From UBA1444 sp964601085 (lineage in GTDB: Bacteria; Bacillota; Negativicutes; UBA1444), in assembly GCA_964601085.1 (NCBI GenBank), contig CAZRLN010000026.1, positions 1 through 36,978 of the forward strand: 36,978 bases of DNA, read 5' to 3'. The position numbers and the translations under genes were made by a program. A model generated the notes under the pieces. The model made no database searches. It worked only from the letters and a program-made list of their open reading frames with translations, and was not told the origin of the DNA. Positions 27,395 to 35,453 of this stretch are shown here, one piece after another. Within the stretch, counting starts at the first letter, position 1. Every line of letters starts with the position of its first letter.

Positions 27395-28069
27395 ATGGAA
27401 AGAAAAATGTATTCGGAAGAATTGGCCGGCATCAAGCGGCTGACCATGGACATGGGACAAAAGACGGTTGAAGCGGTAAAATTGGCCGCCCAGTCGCTGA
27501 TCACCAATAATCAGGAGTTGGCGACCCAGGCCCGCGCCCTGGAAAAGGAAGTCGACGAAATGTACCGGCAGATCGACGACCGCTGCATCGTGAGCATTGC
27601 GACCCAGCAACCGATGGCGGGCGATCTGCGGTTTTTGGTGTCTACGCTCAAGATTGCCACCGAAATCGAACGCATCGCCGACTATGCGAACAATATCGCG
27701 AAGATGGTGCTACGCAAGTTTGCCCAGGAAGACATGTCGCCCATCGAATCGATGAAGGCGTCGGTGGACATCATGGCCCGGGAAGCGGTCAGCATGCTGC
27801 GGGAAGCCTTGGACGCCTACGAAAAAAATGATCCGGAACTGGCGACGCTGGTGCCGAAACGGGATGCCCTGGTGAACCGTCTGAACAAGGATCTGTTCAG
27901 GAATATCCTGGCCATGGCGACCGTCAAGCAGTACGCGAACGAACTGGCCATGGACTTCCATACGGCGATCCGCTACATCGAGCGGGTGGCCGACCGGTCG
28001 GGCAATATCGCCGAATATGTGTATTATGCGGCGACCGGGTTCCGGTTCCCGGACAACACCAAAAAGTAA
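27395..28069 (+). CDS. phoU: PhoU-family phosphate signalling regulator
   Basis: About 224 residues, the normal PhoU length, all-helical with two similar three-helix repeats. The metal-binding signatures are EIERIADYANNIAK in the first repeat and YIERVADRSGNIAEYVYYAATG at the end of the second. PhoU represses phosphate uptake and Pho signalling by acting between the Pst transporter and the PhoR kinase. No pst or phoBR gene is adjacent, which is unusual. I prefer the ATG at 27395, after AAAGGGTGG. An in-frame GTG is 9 nt upstream. The mgtC/sapB gene follows after 38 nt, probably in the same transcript. Confidence 0.93.
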   Translation: MERKMYSEELAGIKRLTMDMGQKTVEAVKLAAQSLITNNQELATQARALEKEVDEMYRQIDDRCIVSIATQQPMAGDLRFLVSTLKIATEIERIADYANNIAKMVLRKFAQEDMSPIESMKASVDIMAREAVSMLREALDAYEKNDPELATLVPKRDALVNRLNKDLFRNILAMATVKQYANELAMDFHTAIRYIERVADRSGNIAEYVYYAATGFRFPDNTKK

Positions 28070-28107
28070 CGTCATGGACGGATCCCGTCCAGAGAGGAGG
28101 CGCGGCA

Positions 28108-28770
28108 TTGAATGCGGAGTTGGTCGAAATAGCGCGTCTTAGCGTTGCGGCGCTTCTGGGCGGCATCGTCGGGCTGGAGCGGCAGCAGCGGCATAAATCG
28201 GCCGGCTTGCGGACCCACATTCTGGTCAGTCTGGGATCCTGCCTGATTATGCTGATTTCCTACAAGTTATATGCCGGGGTGCAGGGCCTGACCAACGCCG
28301 ATCCGGCGCGTCTGGCGGCGCAGGTCGTCAGCGGCATCGGTTTTCTCGGCGCCGGCACCATCATGAAGGAAGGGCTGACGATCAAGGGCCTGACGACGGC
28401 GGCCAGCCTGTGGGTCGTGGCCGGCGTGGGGCTGGCGGTGGGCGCCGGATACTATGTCGGCGCGGTCACGACGACGGTCCTGTCGGTGCTGGCTCTGACG
28501 TATTTGCCCCGGTTCGAGCGCCTGTACGGCTGTGGGCCGTCCCAGGTCGCGATCGTAGTCCGATCTGTGGACAAGCCCGGCCAGATCGGCCGGATCGGTT
28601 CCTATCTCGGCACAAAAAACGTCGCCATTTGCGATATTAAAATTGACGAAGTCGGCAAAAACGAAATCCACATTTCCGTGATCCTCGATGTCACCGACCG
28701 CCGGATTATTCCGGACATCGTCGAAGGCATGAAGGGAATCGAGGGCGTGGTGGACGTCATCCTCGAATAA
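28108..28770 (+). CDS. MgtC/SapB-family membrane protein with C-terminal ACT-like domain
   Basis: A 220-residue protein. The N-terminal 140 residues hold four to five membrane helices with the family blocks GGIVGLERQQRHKSAGLRTH, QVVSGIGFLGAGTIMKEG and GLTTAASLWVVAGVGLAVG. The C-terminal 75 residues look like an ACT domain (AIVVRSVDKPGQIGRIGSYL, then beta-alpha units ending VVDVILE). MgtC proteins act in Mg2+ limitation and, in Salmonella, alter ATP synthesis and phosphate uptake. The start is a TTG with AGGAGG 7 nt upstream. Co-transcription with phoU fits a phosphate/Mg2+ homeostasis role (inference). A weak hairpin follows the stop (about 28783-28799), without a U-tract. Confidence 0.92.
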   Translation: MNAELVEIARLSVAALLGGIVGLERQQRHKSAGLRTHILVSLGSCLIMLISYKLYAGVQGLTNADPARLAAQVVSGIGFLGAGTIMKEGLTIKGLTTAASLWVVAGVGLAVGAGYYVGAVTTTVLSVLALTYLPRFERLYGCGPSQVAIVVRSVDKPGQIGRIGSYLGTKNVAICDIKIDEVGKNEIHISVILDVTDRRIIPDIVEGMKGIEGVVDVILE

Positions 28771-28922
28771 ATTTTACTGGCGGCAGGAATGTTCCGCCAA
28801 GGGATCGAATACTTTGAAGTCGCCAGAAGAAACGCACCTGAGTTTGCCAAATTTTTCTTTCCGGCCGGGAACGCAAGGCCGTGGAGATAAGAAGTCAAAA
28901 GAGGAAAGGATGGGGTAATGGG

Positions 28923-29957
28923 ATGAAAAAAACAATGGTTTTCCTGGTTCTGGCCATGTTCGTCGTAACGGCGATGTTGGCGGGCTGCGGCGGCGACAAG
29001 AAGCCGGCCGAACAACCCAAGGCGAAAGGTCCCTCCGGTGAATTGATGATCTACACCTCGATTTATCCGGATATCGTTGAAATGGTGAAACCGGTCCTCG
29101 CCAAGAAGTTCCCCAATCTGAAAATCTCCTGGTTCCAGGCCGGCTCCGAGCAGGTCATGGCCAAACTCGCCGGCGAAATTGAGGCCAAGAAAGTGCAGGC
29201 CGACGTGCTGCTGGTGGCTGATCCGGCCTATTATCTGACACTGAAAGACAAAGGCCTGCTGATGAAATATGATTCGCCGGAACGCAAGGCAATCACCGGC
29301 AATAAGGACACCGAAGGCTACTGGACCGGCGTCCGCATCAACAATATCGTCATCGCCTACAACACCAAGAAAGTGAAAGCGGAAGAAGCGCCGAAAACCT
29401 GGAAAGAACTGACCGATCCGAAATGGAAGAACCGGATCGCCATGGCGAATCCGCTGCTGTCCGGCACCGCCTATGTCGGCGTGGGCGCATTGGCCCAGAA
29501 CTTCGGCTGGGAATATTTTGACAAGCTGAAAGCCAACGGAATCAAAGTGGAATCCGGCAACACCGCCCTTCAGAACAAGCTGATCCAGGGCGAATATGAC
29601 GTGGTCATTATTCTCGAGGAAAACATCCTCAAAATGGGCGCCAAAGGCGAACCAGTGGCCGTTTCCTATCCGAAGGACGGCGTAGCCATCAACCCGAGCC
29701 CGATCGCGATCTTCAGCAGCGCGAAGAACCCCGAAGCGGCGAAAGCCCTGACGGATTTCTGGCTGTCGAAGGAAGGCCAGGAAATGGTCGTCAAAGGCTG
29801 GATGCACTCCGTACGTGACGACGTCGCCGCTCCCAAGGGCGCTCCGGCGCTGAAGACCCTGATGCCGACCCAGTTGAAGATCAACTGGGAACAGTTGGCC
29901 AAGGAAAACGAAAAATTCAAAGAGCAGTTCCGCTCCCGGGTTCTCGAAAAGAAATAA
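28923..29957 (+). CDS. ABC transporter solute-binding lipoprotein, operon IV
   Basis: A 344-residue lipoprotein (lipobox M-L-A-G-C, Cys22), close relative of 5175 and 21859: LMIYTSIYPDIVEMVKP, WFQAGSEQVMAKLAGEIEAKK, DTEGYWTGVRINN, MANPLLSGTAYVGVGA, VKGWMHSVRDDVAAPKG. GEYDVVIILEEN stands at the FbpA tyrosine-pair site. I chose the ATG at 28923, after AAAGGATGGGG; an in-frame codon 42 nt earlier has no site and no signal-peptide character. The 28771-28922 gap has a GGCC-stem hairpin (about 28861-28880) and no convincing promoter, so read-through from phoU-mgtC is possible. Confidence 0.93.
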   Translation: MKKTMVFLVLAMFVVTAMLAGCGGDKKPAEQPKAKGPSGELMIYTSIYPDIVEMVKPVLAKKFPNLKISWFQAGSEQVMAKLAGEIEAKKVQADVLLVADPAYYLTLKDKGLLMKYDSPERKAITGNKDTEGYWTGVRINNIVIAYNTKKVKAEEAPKTWKELTDPKWKNRIAMANPLLSGTAYVGVGALAQNFGWEYFDKLKANGIKVESGNTALQNKLIQGEYDVVIILEENILKMGAKGEPVAVSYPKDGVAINPSPIAIFSSAKNPEAAKALTDFWLSKEGQEMVVKGWMHSVRDDVAAPKGAPALKTLMPTQLKINWEQLAKENEKFKEQFRSRVLEKK

Positions 29958-29981
29958 CCATCGTTTGATCTGAAATGAGCG

Positions 29982-30013
29982 CAACGGTGGGGAGGCATGC
30001 CTCTCCACCGTTG
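29982..30013 (+). other. Intercistronic hairpin between binding-protein and permease genes, operon IV
   Basis: CAACGGTGG (29982-29990) with CCACCGTTG (30005-30013), extended by an inner GAGG-CATG-CCTC hairpin, giving about 14 bp. No U-tract follows, so mRNA protection or reduced read-through is likelier than full termination. Confidence 0.7.
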
Positions 30014-30037
30014 TATGCCGGATACAGGGGGTTTATT

Positions 30038-31720
30038 GTGGACAGAAAATGGCTCCCCCAGTGGGATACCAAGTGGCTGGTCATCTTTTCGGCGGTGGCG
30101 ACGCTGGTTCTGTTTGTCGTGTTGCCGATGCTTTATTTGGTCTACAAGAGTTTCATTGTCGGCGGGACTCTGGACATACATCACTACCGGACGGTTTACA
30201 GCAACATCGTTAACTGGAACGCTCTGAGCAACACACTGAAAGTTTCGCTGTACTCGACGATCCTGGCGGTCCTCATTTCCTTTCCCCTGGCTTGGCTGAT
30301 CGGGCGGACGGATTTGCCGGCGAAGGGATTTTTCCGGACCCTGTTTGTGGCGACCTACATGATCCCTCCCTATGTCGGCGCGATCGCCTGGATTCAGCTG
30401 CTGAATCCGCGCGTCGGCTATGTGAATAAGTTTATCGTGGAGAGCCTGCACCTCGCCGAAGCCCCGTTCAATATCTATTCGATCGGCGGCATGGTCTGGT
30501 GTCTGACTCTTTTTTATGCGCCATTCGCCTTTATCACGATTTCGCGGGCCATGGAAAAAATGGACCCGACGCTGGAGGAAGCTTCCCGGATATCGGGCGC
30601 TTCGCCGCTGCGGACCTTGTGGAATGTGACGATTCCCCTGATGTATCCGAGTATCCTCGCCGGCGGCGTGCTGGTGTTCATCGGCGTGGCCTCGGCGTTC
30701 GGCACGCCTTCCATCATCGGGATGCCGGCTAACATCGAGGTGCTGACCACCCGGATCGTGACCTACATTTATATGGGCGACACCAAAGGAATCCAGGAAG
30801 CGACGGCCCTGGCGGTTTCCCTGATGCTGGCGGCCAACGGACTCTTATATCTTTCGATGTTCGGTCTGGGCAAAAAAGAATATGTCACCATTGGCGGCAA
30901 GAGCACCCGCCCCAACCTGGTGGAACTCGGCAAGTGGAAATGGCCGGCGTTTTCCATCGTGATGGCCTACGGCGCCATCTCCGTCATTTTGCCGGTCAGT
31001 TCCGTATTGGTAACGTCGATGATGAAATCGATGTCGCGACCGGTGGCGCTAAACAACCTGACGGTGGAGCGCTGGTTCGATGCGTTTAAAAACCAGCAGT
31101 ACACCGAACCGCTTATGAACAGTTTTCTGCTGGCTATCATCGCGGCCACGGCGGCGACCCTCATCGGCATTTTCATCGCGTACCTGCTGGTGAAGACGAA
31201 CGCCAAAGGCAAGAAAATCCCCGACGCGCTCGCCACGCTCGGTGGCGCCACTCCGGGCGTCGTCATCGCCCTGGCGCTGATCATCACCTTTTCCGGCGCT
31301 TTCGGCCTGAACTTGTACTCGACGATGTCGATCCTCGTGATCGGTTATATCGTCAAGTATCTGACCATGTCGGTCCGGACGATTTCCGCCTCGCTCAGTC
31401 AGGTCCATTCCTCGCTGGAGGAAGCGGCGCTTAATTCCGGCGCCAGCTGGCTGCAGTCGCTGAAGGACATCATGTGGCCGCTGATCCGGCCGTCCATCGT
31501 TGCCGGCTGGTTCCTGGTATTCATGCCGTCTTTCTATGAATTGACCATATCCATCATCCTCTACGGATCCCAGACGAAGACCATCGGCGTGTTGCTGTAT
31601 GAACTCCAGACCTATGCCGATCCGCAGGACGCGTCGGTGTTGGCGGTAATCATCCTCCTGATCGTTCTCGTGGGCAACCTGGCGCTGCGCAAGGTATCCC
31701 GCGGACAGATCGGCATTTGA
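30038..31720 (+). CDS. Fused two-domain ABC transporter permease, operon IV
   Basis: A 560-residue protein with about 12 membrane helices and two permease domains. ATPase-docking loops: DPTLEEASRISGASPLRTL and HSSLEEAALNSGASWLQSL. I chose the GTG at 30038, with CAGGGGG about 8 nt upstream; a longer frame from 29975 would have to translate through the intercistronic hairpin. It differs clearly in sequence from the permeases of operons I-III, in keeping with a separate specificity. Confidence 0.93.
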   Translation: MDRKWLPQWDTKWLVIFSAVATLVLFVVLPMLYLVYKSFIVGGTLDIHHYRTVYSNIVNWNALSNTLKVSLYSTILAVLISFPLAWLIGRTDLPAKGFFRTLFVATYMIPPYVGAIAWIQLLNPRVGYVNKFIVESLHLAEAPFNIYSIGGMVWCLTLFYAPFAFITISRAMEKMDPTLEEASRISGASPLRTLWNVTIPLMYPSILAGGVLVFIGVASAFGTPSIIGMPANIEVLTTRIVTYIYMGDTKGIQEATALAVSLMLAANGLLYLSMFGLGKKEYVTIGGKSTRPNLVELGKWKWPAFSIVMAYGAISVILPVSSVLVTSMMKSMSRPVALNNLTVERWFDAFKNQQYTEPLMNSFLLAIIAATAATLIGIFIAYLLVKTNAKGKKIPDALATLGGATPGVVIALALIITFSGAFGLNLYSTMSILVIGYIVKYLTMSVRTISASLSQVHSSLEEAALNSGASWLQSLKDIMWPLIRPSIVAGWFLVFMPSFYELTISIILYGSQTKTIGVLLYELQTYADPQDASVLAVIILLIVLVGNLALRKVSRGQIGI

Positions 31721-31739
31721 TCGGAAAGGAGCCAGGATT

Positions 31740-32783
31740 GTGGCAGATGTAAGAATCAGTTCGGTTACCAAAAAGTTCGGCGAAGTCTACGCCGTAAACA
31801 AATTCGACGCGGTGATCCGCGACGGGGAGTTCGTTTCGATCTTGGGGCCGTCGGGCTGCGGCAAGACGACGATGCTGCGGATGATCGCCGGCTTTGAAAA
31901 AGCGACCGGCGGCGAAATCGCCATTGGCGACCAGATCGTGAGTAAAGCGGGAAATGGGATTTTCGTGCCGCCGGAAAAACGCCATATCGGCATGGTGTTC
32001 CAGTCCTATGCGGTCTGGCCCCACATGAACGTGTTCGACAACGTGGCCTATCCGCTGAAGATCCAGAAAGTACCGATGGAAGAGCGGAAAGAGCGGACCA
32101 ACAAGGCCTTGTCGCTCGTTCACCTCGAGGAATACGCCGGCCGGTTCCCCAACCAGCTTTCCGGCGGACAGCAACAGCGCGTGGCGCTGGCGCGGGCGCT
32201 GGTCGCCGCGCCGGGGTTGCTGCTGCTCGACGAGCCGCTGTCCAATCTGGACGCCAAACTGCGCGAAAGCATGCGCTTTGAGATCAAGGAACTCCAGAAA
32301 AAACTGGGCCTCACCGTCATCTACGTCACGCATGACCAGGCGGAAGCGATGGCCATGTCCGACCGGATCATCGTCATGTACAAGGGCGTGATTCAGCAGG
32401 TCGACGTGCCGACGAAAATTTACGAGCATCCGGCCAATTCCACCGTCGCCGATTTCATTGGCCTGGTCAATTTCCTCGACGGCGAAGTGAAGGACGGAGC
32501 CGTCCAGCTTTCGCAGATCGGCTGTTCCCTGCCGCTGGCGGTGAACTTCACCGGGCCGGCTTTGGTCGCGGTTCGTCCGGAGCATATCGAGATATCCAAG
32601 ACCAGCGGCGCTCTGCGCGGCAAGATTGTCAGCAAGCTGTACCTGGGCGATTCCACCGACTGCCGGGTCGCTGTGGGCGACACCGTCCTGCGGGTCATCG
32701 ACCGGGGTTCCAGCTTTGACAACTACGCCGACGGCGAAGAAGTGTTCCTGAGCTTCGGCCATATCATGGCGTTTCCCAAATGA
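31740..32783 (+). CDS. ABC transporter ATPase, operon IV
   Basis: A 347-residue ATPase: Walker A GPSGCGKTT (36-44), VFQSYAVWPHMNVFDN (Q-loop with Trp in place of Phe), signature LSGGQQQR, Walker B LLLLDEPLSNLD, switch histidine in YVTHDQAEAMAMSD, and a TOBE-type tail including VRPEHIEIS. It starts at a GTG with AAAGGAG upstream, 19 nt after the permease. Its stop overlaps the start of the HAD phosphatase gene (ATGA). Confidence 0.94.
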   Translation: MADVRISSVTKKFGEVYAVNKFDAVIRDGEFVSILGPSGCGKTTMLRMIAGFEKATGGEIAIGDQIVSKAGNGIFVPPEKRHIGMVFQSYAVWPHMNVFDNVAYPLKIQKVPMEERKERTNKALSLVHLEEYAGRFPNQLSGGQQQRVALARALVAAPGLLLLDEPLSNLDAKLRESMRFEIKELQKKLGLTVIYVTHDQAEAMAMSDRIIVMYKGVIQQVDVPTKIYEHPANSTVADFIGLVNFLDGEVKDGAVQLSQIGCSLPLAVNFTGPALVAVRPEHIEISKTSGALRGKIVSKLYLGDSTDCRVAVGDTVLRVIDRGSSFDNYADGEEVFLSFGHIMAFPK

Positions 32784-33580
32784 GTTCACTGGCGGACATC
32801 CGCTTGTTCCTGCTCGACATGGATGGTACCGTATATCTGGGGAGCCGGCTGTTGCCCGGTTCCCTCGATTTTTTACGGTACCTCGGCGAGACCGGCCGGG
32901 ATCATCTGTTTCTGACCAACAATTCGTCACGGAACGCGGATTATTATGCGCAAAAACTGACCAAGCTCGGCTGGCCGGCCCAGCCCGGCGAGATTCTGAC
33001 TTCCGGCGAAGCCACGGCCCTCTATCTGGGCGGATTGAAACCGTCGGCCCGGGTCTATCTTCTGGGAACGCCGGATCTGGAAACCGAGTTCGCCGCTCAT
33101 GGATTTGTGCTGACGGACGAAAACCCCGACTATGTGGTGCTCGGCTTTGACATGACGTTGACCTACGACAAGTTGGTGCGGGCCTGCGATCTGGTCCGGG
33201 GCGGCGTGCCATTCATTGCGACGCACCCGGACCTCAACTGTCCGACGGAGACCGGTTACATTCCGGACTGTGGGGCAATGACCGCCCTGATCACCGCTTC
33301 GACCGGCGTGACGCCTAAAGTGATCGGCAAGCCGAACCGGGAGATCATCGACGCGATGTTCCGCAAGAAACCGGTGCGGCGTGATCAGGTCGCCATGGTC
33401 GGCGACCGGTTGTATACCGACATCGTGATGGGACATAACGCCGGTGTGACCTCCGTACTTGTCCTGTCGGGCGAGGCCAAGGAATCCGACATTCCTGCCG
33501 CGCCGGTCAAGCCCGATCATGTGACGGGCGGCCTGGGCGCCCTGTACGAGGCGTTGAAGCAAGCCGACGCGGCCCGTTAA
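32780..33580 (+). CDS. HAD-superfamily (HAD-IIA) phosphatase, NagD/AraL/phosphoglycolate-phosphatase type
   Basis: A 266-residue cytoplasmic phosphatase. Motif I is LLDMDGTVYLG (nucleophile Asp13, general acid Asp15), motif II TNNSSRNADYYAQKL, the C2a-type cap lies in the middle, the lysine motif is IGKPNREI, and motif III is MVGDRLYTDIVMGHNAG. HAD-IIA enzymes dephosphorylate small phosphoesters: NagD nucleotides, B. subtilis AraL sugar phosphates, PGP phosphoglycolate. The 4-bp ATGA overlap with the transporter ATPase ties it to operon IV, so its substrate is probably the imported compound or a product of it. This supports an organophosphate cargo (inference). A bidirectional terminator follows. 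Confidence 0.93.
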   Translation: MSSLADIRLFLLDMDGTVYLGSRLLPGSLDFLRYLGETGRDHLFLTNNSSRNADYYAQKLTKLGWPAQPGEILTSGEATALYLGGLKPSARVYLLGTPDLETEFAAHGFVLTDENPDYVVLGFDMTLTYDKLVRACDLVRGGVPFIATHPDLNCPTETGYIPDCGAMTALITASTGVTPKVIGKPNREIIDAMFRKKPVRRDQVAMVGDRLYTDIVMGHNAGVTSVLVLSGEAKESDIPAAPVKPDHVTGGLGALYEALKQADAAR

Positions 33581-33606
33581 CGAAAAGAACAGCGTTTGGA
33601 CATCAT

Positions 33607-33646
33607 AAAAAACCGTCCTGCGGCGAATGCTGCAGGACGGTTTTTT
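33607..33646. terminator. Bidirectional intrinsic terminator
   Basis: AAAAAACCGTCCTGC (33607-33621) with GCAGGACGGTTTTTT (33632-33646): a 15-bp perfect stem with a T6 tail on each strand, between the convergent HAD and dctM genes. Confidence 0.93.
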
Positions 33647-33657
33647 GCCGGCTCGCT

Positions 33658-34938
33658 TTATTTCATCAGAACTTTGGGCAGCCAGGTCGCCAACTCCGGC
33701 ATCCAGGCCAGAATCGCCATGGTGGCGATCATCATCATGGCAAATGGCAGTACGCCGCGGAGTATCTCTGTCATGCGCGTTCCCGGGGTGATCCCCTGGA
33801 TGACAAACAGATTCATGCCGACCGGCGGGGTGATGAGGGCCATTTCCATGTTAATGACCATGATGACGGCAAACCAGATCGGATCGAAGCCAAGTTTCAG
33901 GATCAAGGGGTACAGGATGGGAACGGTGATCAGGATGATAGAAACGGTTTCCAGAATGCAACCCAAAAACAACAGCAGGATGTTGATGGTCAGGAATACC
34001 ACCCAGCGGTTGACATCCATGACGGTGACCAGTTCCGTCAGTTGCTGGGGAATCTGCAATACGGTCAGGATAAATCCATAGAGCATGGCGCCGACAATGA
34101 TGGCGAGCACCATCGCGTTGGTTTTGGCGGTATCGACGAGAATTCCCGGGATATCGCGCAACGACAATGTCTTATAAATGAAGAAGGTGATGAACAGGCT
34201 GTATACCGTGCCGATGGCTGCCGCTTCCGTCGGCGTGAAGACGCCGATGTAGATGCCGCCGATGATCAGAACGGGAAGCAGCAAGCCCCACGAGGACTGA
34301 CGCAAGGCCTGAAATCGCTCGTCCCAGGTCGCTTTCGGCTGGGCGGGCACTCGATGAGAGCAAAAAACGATGACATACAGGATAAAGAATCCGGTCAGAA
34401 TCAGTCCGGGAATGATTCCGGCGATGAACAGACCGCCGACGGATTCGCCGGTGATGGCGCCAAACAGGATCATCGGAATGCTGGGCGGGATCAGGATGCC
34501 GAGCGTACCGCCGCCGGCGACCAGACCCAGGACCAACTCTTTCGGATAACCGCGCGAGATCATTTCCGGGATGGCGACCATGCCGATGGTGACGGCGGTC
34601 GCTACACTGGAACCGGAGATGGCGGCGAAAGCGGCGCAAGCCATGATGGTGGCGACGCCGAGGCCCGCCGGAAGATGGCGCAGCCATTTGCTGGCGACAT
34701 CGTACAAGTCGTTGCCGACCTTGCCGGTTAACAAAATCTGGCTAAGCAGGATGTAGAGCGGGATCGAAGAAAGAACAAAGTCATCCAGGGCCTTGTAGCC
34801 GATGATCGGGATCTGGGCGAGCGAGCTGGGGCCCATGGCGGCGTAGAAAGCGCCCATGCCGGCGATGCCCAGACTGAAAGCGACCGGCAGTCCGATCAAC
34901 AGGAGGAGTATGAGGCCGCCAACGAATGCTAATATCAT
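33658..34938 (-). CDS. dctM: TRAP transporter large permease subunit (DctM)
   Basis: A 426-residue, very hydrophobic protein with about 12 membrane helices, normal for DctM. Family blocks: LLLLIGLPVAFSLGIAGM, AISGSSVATAVTIG, GGGTLGILIPPSIPMILFG, and a C-terminal ALITPPVGMNLFVIQGI. TRAP transporters use the Na+ gradient to import carboxylates delivered by the binding protein. It overlaps the DctQ stop by one base (TGATG). It is the last gene before the bidirectional terminator at 33607. Confidence 0.96.
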   Translation of the reverse strand: MILAFVGGLILLLLIGLPVAFSLGIAGMGAFYAAMGPSSLAQIPIIGYKALDDFVLSSIPLYILLSQILLTGKVGNDLYDVASKWLRHLPAGLGVATIMACAAFAAISGSSVATAVTIGMVAIPEMISRGYPKELVLGLVAGGGTLGILIPPSIPMILFGAITGESVGGLFIAGIIPGLILTGFFILYVIVFCSHRVPAQPKATWDERFQALRQSSWGLLLPVLIIGGIYIGVFTPTEAAAIGTVYSLFITFFIYKTLSLRDIPGILVDTAKTNAMVLAIIVGAMLYGFILTVLQIPQQLTELVTVMDVNRWVVFLTINILLLFLGCILETVSIILITVPILYPLILKLGFDPIWFAVIMVINMEMALITPPVGMNLFVIQGITPGTRMTEILRGVLPFAMMMIATMAILAWMPELATWLPKVLMK

Positions 34939-35450
34939 CAGTGGCCCTCCTTGGCGGCTTCCGCCGCGTCGGGATCAAGCAGATTCGCGACAAATTGCAG
35001 CGATAGAATGAAAAAGCCAACCGGCATGGCCAGCTGGGGCAGATACAAGGGGACCCGCAAAGTGCTGGTTGAGAGCAGTCCCAGCTCATAAGAATTCAGC
35101 GTCATTTCCGTGCTGGTGACCAGAAAGACCAGGCTGAACACGAGCCCGATCAGGGAACAGATCGCTTTTAGCGACCGGTTCAGCTGCGGGGAGAGCTTGC
35201 TGGTCAACAGGTCGACGTTGATGTGCTTGCCGGAGGCCAATGCCGGAGCGAAGCCCAGGAAAGCACTGATCAGCACCAGATAGACCGATATTTCATTCAC
35301 CCATTCGGTCGGTGAGTTGAACAGGGAACGAAGGACTACTTCGTAACTTACGCTCAGGGCGACCGCAAGGATGCAAATCCCTGCGATCACCCCACTGATC
35401 CGGCTGGCCTTTGCGGCCAGCCCCACAATGATTGTTTTAATCGGAACCAC
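34938..35450 (-). CDS. dctQ: TRAP transporter small permease subunit (DctQ)
   Basis: A 170-residue protein with four membrane helices and the DctQ blocks SVSYEVVLRSLFNSPTEWVNEISVY and GKHINVDLLTSKLSP. It partners DctM in the membrane. The best start is the GTG at 35450, only 3 nt after the dctP stop. There is little room for a ribosome site, so translation probably depends on coupling to dctP. Confidence 0.94.
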   Translation of the reverse strand: MVPIKTIIVGLAAKASRISGVIAGICILAVALSVSYEVVLRSLFNSPTEWVNEISVYLVLISAFLGFAPALASGKHINVDLLTSKLSPQLNRSLKAICSLIGLVFSLVFLVTSTEMTLNSYELGLLSTSTLRVPLYLPQLAMPVGFFILSLQFVANLLDPDAAEAAKEGH

Positions 35451-35453
35451 CGC

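Noticed and set aside
28783..28890. c-di-GMP-I riboswitch before operon IV (GGGAACGCAAGGCC resembles its GGGACGCAAAGCC core)
   Set aside because: The second required hairpin with its tetraloop receptor is missing, and the start codon region follows directly.
5175..31720. Ferric iron uptake by the four FbpA-like systems
   Set aside because: This is the default family label, but I find no ferric tyrosine pair and no recognisable Fur box, and the linked genes are phosphoester enzymes. It is not excluded.
31650..33212. A 520-codon minus-strand frame across the operon IV ATPase and HAD genes
   Set aside because: It is the complementary shadow of two well-supported genes with all catalytic motifs intact.
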